Origin: Wenjunlia tyrosinilytica
Lineage (GTDB): Bacteria; Actinomycetota; Actinomycetes; Streptomycetales; Streptomycetaceae
Reading direction: 5' to 3'
Assembly (NCBI RefSeq): GCF_014646055.1
Contig: NZ_BMMS01000022.1
Location: 264-64,263 of the forward strand
Length of the DNA stretch: 64,000 nucleotides
Below, in pieces: positions 34,750 to 43,719 of this stretch; position 1 is the stretch's first letter; each line of letters starts with the position of its first letter. Position numbers and translations under genes: made by a program. The notes beneath the pieces were generated by a model. That model worked only from the letters and a program-made list of their open reading frames with translations. It made no database searches and was not told the origin of the DNA.

Positions 34750-36483
34750 GTGACGCGATCTGCGCACCCCCATGGACTCAGCCCCGGACTCAGTCCCGGA
34801 CTCAGCCGCGGACACACCCTTGGCCGCCGCGGCCGACGTCGCCCGGTCAGTGCCCTGCTCGCCATGGCACTTGTCGTCGTCGCCGCCTGTCTCGCGGCTC
34901 CCGCCTCGGCCTCGCCCGGCTCCCCGCCCGCGGCCGCGCGGCAGGCCGCCACGGCACACACGCTCCACTCGGTGTCCTTCCGCACGCTCGGGATACCGAT
35001 GAAGGACGGCGTCGTCCTGAAGGCGAATGTCTTCACCCCCGCCCCGGGCACACGGGGCGCCGACGCGCACGGCCGCTATCCCGTGGTGGTCCAGCCCGCG
35101 AGCTGGGGGCAGAACGACCTGGAGTACATCGTCCAGGGCAGGCAACTCGCCGCGGACGGGTACGTCGTCGTCACCTACACCGCGCGCGGATTCTGGCTCT
35201 CCGGCGGCAAGGTCGACGTCGCGGGCCCCAAGGACACCGGTGACATCTCCTCGGTGATCGACTGGACGCTGGCCAACACGCCGGCGGACCGGCACCGCAT
35301 CGGCATGACGGGCCTGTCCCTGGGCGCGGGGCTGACGCTCATGGGTGCCGCTTCGGACCCCAGGATCAAGGCCGTCGCCGCCATGAGCGGCTGGGGGGAT
35401 CTGGTCGACTCCCTCTACAGCGGTGAGACCCGGCATCTGCAGGCCGCCGCGGCGCTCACCGCCGTCCAGTTCCCCACCGGCCGTCAGAGCCCCGAGATGG
35501 AGAAGGCGCTGGCCGACCTCTTCAACGACCGCGATGTGCCCGACCTCCTCAAGTGGGCGAAGGACAGATCGCCCAGCACCCACGTGGACCGGATCAACGC
35601 CCATGGCACCGCTGTCTTCCTGGCCGGCGCCTGGGGCGACAGCGTCTTCAACTCCAGCCAGATCACGACGCTCTACCGGAAGCTGACCGGTCCCAAGCGG
35701 CTCGAGCTGCGCCCCGGCGACCATGCGACGCAGGAGTTCACCAGCCTGCTCGGGGTCGACAACGCGACCTGGTCCGCCGCCCGCCGCTGGCTCGACCGCT
35801 ACGTCAAGGGAGCGGACGGGGGAGCCGACCGCCGCGACCCCGTTGAGCTGGAGGTACGCCCCAACGGAAGCCATGAGGGCTACCCGTCGTGGGAGGCGGT
35901 CGGATCACGCACCGAGCGGCTTGCGCTGGGACCGCGCGACTTCTTCGGCACGGGCGGGCTCGGCGGCGACGGCGCCACCGGATGGCGCACCTCGATCACC
36001 GGTGGGACGGACTCCGGTGCGGACGGCGGCATCGTCGAACTGTCCGGGCTGGTCGACCAGTTCGCCAAGGTACCGCCGATCGTCGAGGTTCCCCTCCTGC
36101 CCCGCCGGGCCGGCGCCGTCTGGCAGTCGGCGCCCTACGCCTTCGCCCAGCACATCCGAGGTGCGGCCACGGTGCACATCAATGTCACCTCCTCCTCGTC
36201 CGAAGGAACCGTCTTCGCCTACCTGTACGACGTCAACGCGCTCGGCGTGGGCAAGCTGATCTCCCACGCGCCGCAGAGCTGGTCCGGCCGGACACCCGGT
36301 CAGGCGTTCCCGCTCGACGCGGCGATGTTCGCGACCGCCTACGACGTGCCCGAAGGCCACCGGCTGGCGCTCGTCCTGGACACCGCCGACCCGCTCTACG
36401 CAAGCCGTTCCCCGCTGTTCAGCCAGGTCTCCTTCGGCTCGCCGGAGCACGATCCGTCCATGCTGTCGCTGCCCCTGCGGTGA
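34750..36483 (+). CDS. Secreted CocE/NonD-type alpha/beta hydrolase (X-Pro peptidase-like)
   Basis: 577 residues from GTG 34750 (GGAG upstream; a GTG 30 bases earlier is the alternative). An Arg-rich n-region and the hydrophobic stretch SALLAMALVVVAACLAAPASASP form a signal peptide. The nucleophile Ser is in GMTGLSLGAGL, the His in RPGDHATQEF, and the Asp is expected in LAGAWGDSVF. A C-terminal jelly-roll beta domain (VHINVTSSSSEGTVFAYLYD to the end) is typical of X-Pro dipeptidyl-peptidases and cocaine esterase. Substrate, peptide or ester, unknown. A repeated LSPGLSPGLS tract in the leader is low-complexity. Confidence 0.9.
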   Translation: MTRSAHPHGLSPGLSPGLSRGHTLGRRGRRRPVSALLAMALVVVAACLAAPASASPGSPPAAARQAATAHTLHSVSFRTLGIPMKDGVVLKANVFTPAPGTRGADAHGRYPVVVQPASWGQNDLEYIVQGRQLAADGYVVVTYTARGFWLSGGKVDVAGPKDTGDISSVIDWTLANTPADRHRIGMTGLSLGAGLTLMGAASDPRIKAVAAMSGWGDLVDSLYSGETRHLQAAAALTAVQFPTGRQSPEMEKALADLFNDRDVPDLLKWAKDRSPSTHVDRINAHGTAVFLAGAWGDSVFNSSQITTLYRKLTGPKRLELRPGDHATQEFTSLLGVDNATWSAARRWLDRYVKGADGGADRRDPVELEVRPNGSHEGYPSWEAVGSRTERLALGPRDFFGTGGLGGDGATGWRTSITGGTDSGADGGIVELSGLVDQFAKVPPIVEVPLLPRRAGAVWQSAPYAFAQHIRGAATVHINVTSSSSEGTVFAYLYDVNALGVGKLISHAPQSWSGRTPGQAFPLDAAMFATAYDVPEGHRLALVLDTADPLYASRSPLFSQVSFGSPEHDPSMLSLPLR

Positions 36484-36495
36484 CTGCGCGTCACA

Positions 36496-36533
36496 CTGCC
36501 GGGCGCCCCCGACGCGTGGGGACCGCCCGGCAG
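36496..36533 (+). terminator. Hairpin after the secreted hydrolase
   Basis: CTGCCGGGCG (36496-36505) and CGCCCGGCAG (36524-36533) form a perfect 10-base stem, 13 bases past the stop codon. Confidence 0.65.
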
Positions 36534-36929
36534 CACGCACTTGTGAGACCCGCCACTCGGGCTGCGCAGGATGGGGCAAGGCGCCCCAAACGAATGTAAG
36601 CTCCCCGTTCGGCTCGGAGAGCCTGGGTCGCAGGCCCTGAGATGCCGAGCCCTCGGTGCCGTGAGACCTTGGCACGACCAGGCTCGAGCGTCTGCTGTCG
36701 GCGGACCACTCGCTCGCCGCCGCGGGAACGACGGGGAGCCGGAGCGGCACGGCCGGCGGGCGCTTCCGCCCACCCGAGGAGCCGAAACGCGGCTCACGAG
36801 GAGCCGACGAATCGCGGCTCACACGCGACGGAGGATGAGACACGTGCGTCCGACCCCTGCCTGCCCCGACAGCGTCGAGGCACCCGGCGCCCCACCCGGC
36901 GCGGGGCCGACCGAGGCATGGAGGGCCGC
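36534..36929 (+). promoter_or_regulatory. Long upstream region of the Pls-type synthetase
   Basis: 396 bases with no supported gene, expected to contain the promoter of the synthetase operon. CGCGGCTCAC occurs twice (36785 and 36812 area). The only moderately AT-rich spot is around 36585-36605 (AAACGAATGTAAGC), a possible promoter core. The true start could in principle lie upstream, as the frame is open from 36642. Confidence 0.4.
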
Positions 36930-39900
36930 ATGACCGTCGTCGACGAGTTCGAGACCCTGCTCGGCCCCCTGCGGGAGGCGGCAGAGGCATCCCTCGCGGC
37001 GCCGGCCGTCTTCTCGGCGGGCGCGCCCGCGGCCGAGCGCACCCTGCTCGACATCCTGCGCGAGACCGCCCGCCGCCACCCCAACGCCCCGGCCGTCGAC
37101 GACGGCGGCACGGTGCTCACCTACCGCGCCCTGCTCGCCGAGGTCGACGCGCTGCGGAGCGAACTGGCCGCGCGGGGGATCGGCGTCGGCGACCGCGTGG
37201 GCGTCCGGGTGCCTTCGGGCACGGTCGACCTCCATGTCTGCGTCCTCGCCGCGCTGGCGGCAGGGGCGGCCTATGTCCCGGTCGACGCCGAGGACCCGGA
37301 CGAGCGCGCCGACCTGGTCTTCTCCGAGGCCGCGGTGAGCGCCGTCCTCGGCGCCCACCGCGAGCTCGAACTGTGCGGAACACCCTCGGGAACGGCCGGT
37401 GAGCCCGGCCCCGGCGACGACGCCTGGATCATCTTCACCTCCGGGTCGACCGGCAGGCCCAAAGGCGTGGCTGTCACCCACCGCAGCGCCGCGGCCTTCG
37501 TCGACGCCGAGGCCCGGCTGTTCCTGACGGAGGAGCCCATCGGCCCCGGCGACCGGGTCCTCGCCGGCCTGTCCGTCGCCTTCGACGCCTCGTGCGAGGA
37601 GATGTGGCTGGCCTGGCGGCACGGCGCCTGCCTCGTGCCCGCACCCCGCTCGCTGGTGCGCACCGGCCTCGACCTCGGCCCCTGGCTGGTCCAGCAGGGG
37701 ATCACCGTCGTCTCCACGGTGCCGACCCTGGCGTCCCTGTGGCCGGCCCAGGCCCTGGACGACGTGCGGCTGCTGATCTTCGGCGGTGAGGCCTGCCCGC
37801 CGGAGCTGGCCGAGCGGATGGCCGTCGAGGGACGCGAGGTCTGGAACACCTACGGCCCGACCGAGGCGACCGTTGTCGCCTGCGCCGCCCAGTTGACCGG
37901 TGAGGGCCCGGTCCGCATCGGGCTGCCCCTCGACGGCTGGGAGCTGGCGGTGGTGGACCCCCGGGGCGAGGTCGTGCCCATGGGGGAGACCGGTGAGCTG
38001 GTCATCGGCGGCGTGGGACTGGCCAGGTACCTCGATCGGAGCAAGGACCGCGAGAAGTACGCTCCCCTGCCGGTGCTCGGCTGGGACCGGGCGTACCGCA
38101 GCGGCGACCTGGTGCGGGCCGAGGAGGCCGGTCTGCTGTTCGTCGGCCGGGCGGACGAGCAGGTCAAGCTGGGTGGACGCCGGATCGAGCTCGGCGAGGT
38201 GGATGCAGCGCTTCAGGCGCTGCCGGATGTCGCGGGGGCGGCCGCCGCGGTGCGGACGACCAGGAGCGGCCACCAGGTCCTCGTCGGCTACGTGGTCGGC
38301 GCCGCCGACGGCGGTTTCGACCCCGCGCAGGCGCTGGACCGGCTGCGGGAAGCGCTGCCCGCCGCGCTGGTACCGCTTCTCGCGCAGGTGGACGACCTGC
38401 CCACCCGCACCTCCGGCAAGGTCGACCGCGCCGCGCTGCCCTGGCCGCTGCCCTCGGCGGACAAGGCCGAGCGGGCCGTCCGGCTCGACGGCACGCAGGC
38501 ATGGCTGGCCGAGCAGTGGACCGAGGTGCTGGGCACCTCGGTGGGCTCGGCCGACGCCGACTTCTTCGCCCACGGCGGTGGCAGCCTCGCCGCGGCGCAG
38601 CTCGTCACCTTGATCAGGAAGCGCTACCCGAGCGCGTCCGTCGGCGATGTCTACCAGACCCGCACGCTCGCGGCCCTGGCCGCGGCACTCGACGCCTTCG
38701 ACGGCGAGGAGGCGACCTCCCGCCAGGTGCGGCCCACGCCACGCGGCGCCGGGGTCGTCCAGGCGCTGCTGATGCTGCCGCTGATGACGGTGACCGCCCT
38801 GCGCTGGAGTGTGGCGCTCGCCGCGATGAACAACGTTCTCGCCCTGACCGGCTCCTACCCGTGGGCCCCCGCCGTGTCGTGGTGGTGGGTCCTGCTCGGC
38901 TGGCTGGTCTTCTTCAGCCCCGCCGGCCGGGTGGGCATCGCCGCCGGAGGCGCCCGGCTCCTGCTCAGGGGGCTCAGGCCCGGTACATATCCGCGCGGAG
39001 GCGGCGTCCACCTGCGACTGTGGGCCGCGGAGCGCCTGGCCGCGATCAGCGGCGCGACGAGTCTGACCGGCTCCTGGCTCACCCACTACGCCAGGGCGCT
39101 CGGAGCCAAGGTCGGCGAGGGCGTGGACCTGCACTCCCTGCCGCCGGTCACCGGCATGCTCAAACTCGGCCGCGGCAGCGCCGTCGAGCCCGAGGTCGAC
39201 CTGTCCGGGCACTGGCTGGACGGTGACCTCCTGCACATCGGCAGGATCAGGATCGGCGCGGGCGCCAGGGTGGGCGCACGCGGCACGCTCCTGCCCGGCG
39301 CGCGGATCGGCAAGCGCGCCACCGTCGCACCCGGCTCCGCGGTGACCGGCTCGGTGCCCGCGGGCCGCCACTGGGCGGGGGTCCCGGCCACCCGCTCCGG
39401 CAAGGCGGGCCACCGCCGGCCGCAGGAGCGCCCGGCACGTTCACGCCTGTGGTCGTTCCTGTACGGCCTCACCTCGCTCGCGCTCGTCCTCCTGCCGGTC
39501 GCCGCGGCCCTGCCAGGCATCCTGGTGGCGGGGCTGTTCCTGCGCGGCGCGAGCACGCCGGGATCGGCGCTCGCCGGCGCCCTGCTCGCGGTGCCGGCGG
39601 CCACGGCGGTCTCGCTGCTGGCGTACGCGGCTCTCGTGCTGGGCGGCGTACGGGTGCTCGGTGTGGGCATGTGCGAGGGCCACCACCCCGTTCATGGGCG
39701 TGTCGCCCTGCAGGCGTGGGCGACCGAGCGGCTGATGAGCAACGCCAGGGTGGTGCTCTTCCCCCTGTACGCCAGCTTGTTCACCCCGGTGTGGCTGCGC
39801 GCTCTCGGCATGAGGGTCGGGCGCGGTGTGGAGGCGTCGACGGTGCTCGCGCTGCCCTCGATGACCACGGTCGGCGACGGTGCTTTCCTCGCCGACGACA

Positions 39901-40865
39901 CCATGGTCGCCTCCTACGAACTCGGCGGCGGCTGGATGCGGATCGCCGAGGCCCGGATCGGCAAGAAAGCGTTCCTCGGCAACTCGGGCATGACCGCGCC
40001 CGGCCGCTCGGTGCCCAACCGCGGCCTGGTCGGTGTGCTGTCCGCGACGCCCAAGCGTGCCAAGGCGGGCAGCTCATGGCTGGGCATGCCCCCCATGAAA
40101 CTGCCCCGGTCGGCGCACAAGGGCGATCGCAGCCGAACCTTCGCGCCGTCCCGTCGGCTGAAGGCGGCGCGCGCCGCCGTCGAGCTGTGCCGGATCGTTC
40201 CGGTGATGTGCGCCGTCGCGCTCGCCGTGCTGGTACTCGCCGCCTTCGAGGCGCTCACGGCCCGGATCGGCCCGGGCCTCGGGGCCCTGTGCGGCTCGGT
40301 GGTTCTGCTCGCCGCCGGCGTGGCGGCCTGCGCTGTCGCCATTGGCGCCAAATGGCTGCTGGTGGGCCGGTTCCGGGCGATCGAGCGCCCACTGTGGAGC
40401 TCCTTCGTCTGGCGCAACGAGCTTGCCGACACCTTCGTCGAGACGCTCGCGGTGCCCTGGCTGATCGCGGCCGTGGACGGCACCCCGCTGATGAATCTGT
40501 GGCTGCGCGGCCTCGGCGCCCGGATCGGGCGGGGCGTATGGTGCGAGAGCCACTGGCTGCCCGAGGCCGACCTGGTCAGGATCGGTGACGGGGCCAGTGT
40601 CAACCGCGGCTGTGTGGTGCAGACGCACCTGTTCCACGATCGGATCATGCGTATGGACGAGGTCACCCTCGAGGAAGGGGCGACGCTGGGCCCGCACGCG
40701 ATCGTTCTGCCCGGCGCGACCATCGGCGAGCGGACTACGGTCGGTCCCGCGTCGCTGGTGATGGGCGGCGAGAGCGTGCCCGCGGGCACCCGCTGGCTCG
40801 GCAATCCCATCGCCGCCTGGCAGACGGAGGGGACCCGGCAGACGGAAGGGGCCCGGCGAGGGTGA
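36930..40865 (+). CDS. Pls/PosA-family non-ribosomal peptide synthetase (poly-amino-acid synthetase)
   Basis: 1311 residues; ATG 36930 has GGAGG five bases ahead. The adenylation domain (about 50-530) shows WIIFTSGSTGRPKG at 166-179, FDASCEEM at 218, NTYGPTEAT at 306 and TSGK with Lys 497. The thiolation domain carries the phosphopantetheine Ser 552 in HGGGSLAAAQ. There is no classical condensation or thioesterase domain; instead six membrane helices in pairs (about 608-670, 841-905, 1085-1140) separate three related left-handed beta-helix-like domains, exactly the layout of epsilon-poly-L-lysine synthetase, which has 1319 residues. The aligned binding pocket reads D-A-E-S-I-G-T-V-V-K, resembling lysine-activating domains. 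It is a membrane enzyme that should polymerise one basic amino acid through isopeptide or peptide bonds. The next gene, an M1 peptidase, overlaps it by four bases. Confidence 0.95.
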   Translation: MTVVDEFETLLGPLREAAEASLAAPAVFSAGAPAAERTLLDILRETARRHPNAPAVDDGGTVLTYRALLAEVDALRSELAARGIGVGDRVGVRVPSGTVDLHVCVLAALAAGAAYVPVDAEDPDERADLVFSEAAVSAVLGAHRELELCGTPSGTAGEPGPGDDAWIIFTSGSTGRPKGVAVTHRSAAAFVDAEARLFLTEEPIGPGDRVLAGLSVAFDASCEEMWLAWRHGACLVPAPRSLVRTGLDLGPWLVQQGITVVSTVPTLASLWPAQALDDVRLLIFGGEACPPELAERMAVEGREVWNTYGPTEATVVACAAQLTGEGPVRIGLPLDGWELAVVDPRGEVVPMGETGELVIGGVGLARYLDRSKDREKYAPLPVLGWDRAYRSGDLVRAEEAGLLFVGRADEQVKLGGRRIELGEVDAALQALPDVAGAAAAVRTTRSGHQVLVGYVVGAADGGFDPAQALDRLREALPAALVPLLAQVDDLPTRTSGKVDRAALPWPLPSADKAERAVRLDGTQAWLAEQWTEVLGTSVGSADADFFAHGGGSLAAAQLVTLIRKRYPSASVGDVYQTRTLAALAAALDAFDGEEATSRQVRPTPRGAGVVQALLMLPLMTVTALRWSVALAAMNNVLALTGSYPWAPAVSWWWVLLGWLVFFSPAGRVGIAAGGARLLLRGLRPGTYPRGGGVHLRLWAAERLAAISGATSLTGSWLTHYARALGAKVGEGVDLHSLPPVTGMLKLGRGSAVEPEVDLSGHWLDGDLLHIGRIRIGAGARVGARGTLLPGARIGKRATVAPGSAVTGSVPAGRHWAGVPATRSGKAGHRRPQERPARSRLWSFLYGLTSLALVLLPVAAALPGILVAGLFLRGASTPGSALAGALLAVPAATAVSLLAYAALVLGGVRVLGVGMCEGHHPVHGRVALQAWATERLMSNARVVLFPLYASLFTPVWLRALGMRVGRGVEASTVLALPSMTTVGDGAFLADDTMVASYELGGGWMRIAEARIGKKAFLGNSGMTAPGRSVPNRGLVGVLSATPKRAKAGSSWLGMPPMKLPRSAHKGDRSRTFAPSRRLKAARAAVELCRIVPVMCAVALAVLVLAAFEALTARIGPGLGALCGSVVLLAAGVAACAVAIGAKWLLVGRFRAIERPLWSSFVWRNELADTFVETLAVPWLIAAVDGTPLMNLWLRGLGARIGRGVWCESHWLPEADLVRIGDGASVNRGCVVQTHLFHDRIMRMDEVTLEEGATLGPHAIVLPGATIGERTTVGPASLVMGGESVPAGTRWLGNPIAAWQTEGTRQTEGARRG

Positions 40866-42238
40866 GCGGTGTGAAGAACGGGCGCGCACGGACCGGTGCG
40901 CGCCCCGGCGCCGATACCTCCACCGACCCCTACTTCCCGCGCCACGGCAACGGCGGCTACCGCGTGGCCCACTACGATCTCGAGCTCGACTACCGGCCCA
41001 GCAGCGGCAGGCTCTCCGGCAGGGCGAAGATCTCGGCCACCGCCGAGCACGCGCTGTCGGGGTTCAGCCTCGACCTCGGTGAATTCCGCCTGGACCGGGT
41101 GCTGGTGAACGGCAGACGGCCCGCCCGCTACACCCACCGGGCGGGCAAACTCAGGGTCCGGCCCGCCGATCCGCTGCCCGCCGGGGCTCCGTTCACCGTG
41201 GAAGTGCGCTATGTCGGCACCCCGCGGCCTATCCGCAGCAAGCACTGGGGCGATCTCGGCTGGGAGGAGCTCGAGGACGGCGCCATCGTGGCCGCCCAGC
41301 CGACCGGCGCGCCCTCGTGGTTCCCGTGCAACGACCACCCGGCCGACAAGGCCGCCTACCGGATCTCGGTGACCGCGCCCTCGCCGTACACCGTGGTCGC
41401 CAACGGGGTCCTGGAGTCGCGCACGACAGGCGCGGGCACGACCACCTGGGTCTACGGGCAGCCCGCCCCTACGTCCACCTATCTCGCCACGGTGCAGATA
41501 GGGCCGTACGAGATGCTGGACGTGGCCGCCGGGTCCCTTTCCCAACCCGTTTCCCAACCCGCTGCCGTTCCGGCGCGCCTGCTCGCCGACTTCGCCCACG
41601 ACTTCGCCCGCCAGCCGGAGATGATGAGCGCGTTCGAGGGCTTCTTCGGCCCCTATCCGTTCCAGGACTACGCGGTGGTCGTGGTGGACGAGGAGCTCGA
41701 GGTCCCGGTCGAGGCCCAGGCCCTGTCGATCTTCGGCGCCAACCACGTCGACGGCCGCCGCGGCTTCGAACGGCTGGTCGCACACGAGTTGGCCCACCAG
41801 TGGTTCGGCAACAGCCTGACCGTCGCCGACTGGCGGTACATCTGGCTCAACGAGGGATTCGCCAAATACGCGGAGTGGCTGTGGTCGCAGGCCTCGGGGG
41901 GCCGCTCGGCGGACGAACTGGCGGCCCGTTCCTGGGCCACCGTGGCCGCCATGCCCCAGGATCTGAGGATCGGCGACCCCGGCGCACGGCACTTGTTCGA
42001 CGACCGTGTGTACGAGCGGGGCGCGCTGACCCTGCATGCCCTGCGGGCGGTGCTCGGTGACGACGCCTTCTTCACCGTCCTGCGGGAGTGGACGGCCCAG
42101 CACCGGCACCGCACGGTGACCACCGCGGAGTTCACCGCCCTGGCACAGCGCCACACCTCGCGGCCGCTGGGGGATCTGTTCCGGTCCTGGCTGCAGGAGA
42201 CCCGGCTTCCGGAGCAGCCCCGCCTCGGAGCCCGCTGA
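40862..42238 (+). CDS. M1-family zinc aminopeptidase, coupled to the synthetase
   Basis: 458 residues from GTG 40862, in a GTGA overlap with the synthetase stop. An N-terminal beta-saddle domain precedes the catalytic domain: HELAH at 308-312 and Glu 331 complete the HExxH-x18-E zinc site, and the later VYERGALTLHALR contains the Tyr that stabilises the transition state. The exopeptidase loop usually reading GxMEN is VPVEAQ here, a departure expected to alter N-terminal substrate recognition. It lacks the large C-terminal HEAT-like domain of full-size aminopeptidase N. In epsilon-poly-lysine producers, zinc aminopeptidases (Pld enzymes) degrade the polymer and protect the cell, so this protein probably trims or degrades the neighbouring product. 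No signal peptide is visible. Confidence 0.93.
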   Translation: MSGVKNGRARTGARPGADTSTDPYFPRHGNGGYRVAHYDLELDYRPSSGRLSGRAKISATAEHALSGFSLDLGEFRLDRVLVNGRRPARYTHRAGKLRVRPADPLPAGAPFTVEVRYVGTPRPIRSKHWGDLGWEELEDGAIVAAQPTGAPSWFPCNDHPADKAAYRISVTAPSPYTVVANGVLESRTTGAGTTTWVYGQPAPTSTYLATVQIGPYEMLDVAAGSLSQPVSQPAAVPARLLADFAHDFARQPEMMSAFEGFFGPYPFQDYAVVVVDEELEVPVEAQALSIFGANHVDGRRGFERLVAHELAHQWFGNSLTVADWRYIWLNEGFAKYAEWLWSQASGGRSADELAARSWATVAAMPQDLRIGDPGARHLFDDRVYERGALTLHALRAVLGDDAFFTVLREWTAQHRHRTVTTAEFTALAQRHTSRPLGDLFRSWLQETRLPEQPRLGAR

Positions 42239-42254
42239 CCGCGACCGGGTCCGC

Positions 42255-42683
42255 TCATCCGAGGGCGGCCCTGAGCGCGAGACGGGTGTTGGACTGGGCG
42301 ACCCCCGCCTCGCGTTTGAGGCGGCGCAGCAGGGCGTCCAGGGCGGGCGCGTCGGCGGCGCGGGCCCGCAGGAGGTAGTCGTGCTCGCCGGTGACGTGCA
42401 CGACCTCGGTGATGCCCGGCAGCCGCAGCACCGCCTTCTCGAACTGCTCTCCGGTCGTGTCGAGCCGCAGGGTCACGTCGATGAAGACCACCAGCCCGGA
42501 GCGGCTGTCGGCGGCGGGGTCGACCAGCGTGGTGAAGCCGCGGATCACCCCGGTGCGGCGCATCTTGCGCACCCGGTCGGCGGCGGCGTTGGCGCTGAGC
42601 CCGACCCGCACGCCGAGGTCCCGGAAGGAGATCCGCGCATCCTCCTGGAGATGACTGAGGATTTCCCTGTCCAGCTCGTCCAT
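42255..42683 (-). CDS. Lrp/AsnC-family regulator
   Basis: 142 residues from ATG 42683. DELDREILSHLQEDARISFRDL with LSANAAADRVRKM is the HTH; the RAM domain follows (GITEVVHVTGEHDYLLRARA). It diverges from a LysE-type exporter 69 bases away and converges on the M1 peptidase. Lrp-type proteins often control adjacent amino-acid exporters (LysG-LysE logic is similar), so this one probably senses lysine or another amino acid and regulates the exporter. Confidence 0.9.
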   Translation of the reverse strand: MDELDREILSHLQEDARISFRDLGVRVGLSANAAADRVRKMRRTGVIRGFTTLVDPAADSRSGLVVFIDVTLRLDTTGEQFEKAVLRLPGITEVVHVTGEHDYLLRARAADAPALDALLRRLKREAGVAQSNTRLALRAALG

Positions 42684-42752
42684 GCCGCGATTGTCGCAGT
42701 CGGCGCCGTAATTCGGCCACAGTAGCGACAGGACCCCGGCCACGGTGGGCGG

Positions 42753-43376
42753 ATGAGTGATTCCTTGACGGCGACGGCCATGGCGGGAGCGGCGGCCGGG
42801 CTGGGCGTGGCGGTGCCGATAGGGGCCGTGGGTGTCCTCCTGGTCCAGGAGGGGATGCGCGGCTGGCGCCGCGCCGCCGCGGCGGCAGCGGCCGTGGCGA
42901 CGGTCGACATGGCCTACGCGGCCGTCGCGACCGCCCTCGGTCCGCTGGTCGCCGATGCGCTGTCGGGGGTGGAGGCATGGGTGCGGCTGGTGTCGGCCGC
43001 CGTCCTGGTGGCGATCGCCGCGCGAGGCCTGGTGGCGTCCCGCCGTTCCACGGACGCGCGGGAGAGGGCCGCGGTGGGTGGGGGCGCCGTACGTACCTTC
43101 GGCCGCTTCGCCGCGCTCACGCTCATCAACCCCACCACCGCCCTGTACTTCGCGGCCCTCACCACCGCGCAGGGAGGCAGCCTCGGGCACGGCGGGGCGG
43201 GGGTGGTCTTTGTGGCCGGAGTCTTCCTCGCGTCGCTGCTGTGGCAGCAGTTCATCGTCGCCGCGGGCGCCTTCGCGGGCACGAGGATCACCGGCGCCGC
43301 CCGGGTGTGGACCTTCCGCGTCGGCTACGGCCTGATCATCGGCTACGCGGCGCTCCTCGCGGTGCCCCTGCCTTGA
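42753..43376 (+). CDS. LysE-family amino-acid exporter
   Basis: 207 residues. Six hydrophobic stretches are visible. The family hallmarks are GLGVAVPIGAVGVLLVQEGM at the first helix and FAALTLINPTTALYFAAL in the fourth, where NP is the conserved pair. The start is ATG 42753. It is divergent from the Lrp regulator, which is the normal arrangement for such exporters. Next to a poly-amino-acid synthetase it might balance cytoplasmic monomer levels; this is inference. Its stop codon lies inside a tandem repeat. Confidence 0.9.
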   Translation: MSDSLTATAMAGAAAGLGVAVPIGAVGVLLVQEGMRGWRRAAAAAAAVATVDMAYAAVATALGPLVADALSGVEAWVRLVSAAVLVAIAARGLVASRRSTDARERAAVGGGAVRTFGRFAALTLINPTTALYFAALTTAQGGSLGHGGAGVVFVAGVFLASLLWQQFIVAAGAFAGTRITGAARVWTFRVGYGLIIGYAALLAVPLP

Positions 43377-43457
43377 CGTCGCTGCCTTGACGTCCCCGCC
43401 TTGACGTCCCCGCCCTGACGTCCCCGCCCTGACGTCCCCGCCCTTGACGCCCCCGCC
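43371..43457. repeat. 14-base tandem repeat at the end of the exporter gene
   Basis: Five to six units of CCTTGACGTCCCCG (variants CCCTGACGTCCCCG and a first copy CCTTGACGTCGCTG). The first unit contains the exporter's own TGA stop. Confidence 0.88.
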
Positions 43458-43530
43458 CACCTGCCGGGCGCCCTTCCGGCCCGATTGTGCACGGGCCGCC
43501 CCGAGCGCGCCCGGTCGAGCGCTGTCCCCC

Positions 43531-43600
43531 GGCCTCCCCCGGCCTCGCCCGGCCTCCCCCGGCCTCGCCCGGCCTCGCCCGGCCTCCCCCGGCCTCGCCC
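43531..43600. repeat. 10-base tandem repeat before the DMT transporter gene
   Basis: Seven units of GGCCTCCCCC or GGCCTCGCCC in an alternating pattern. Together with the 14-base repeat it makes 43377-43719 a gene-free, repeat-rich stretch. Confidence 0.88.
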
Positions 43601-43719
43601 CGGCGACGACATGCCGACGGGACGTCTTCGCGGGACGATGGTTCATGCCGCCGTGCCCGGCCGGGGCTTCGCTCCGGCGGCGGCGGACCTGGCTTCTCGG
43701 GAGCGCGAGGGAGGTGCGG

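Noticed and set aside
36930-40865. Acyl-CoA ligase or ordinary modular NRPS
   Set aside because: No condensation or thioesterase domains, and the membrane helices with three repeated C-terminal domains fit only the Pls/PosA layout.
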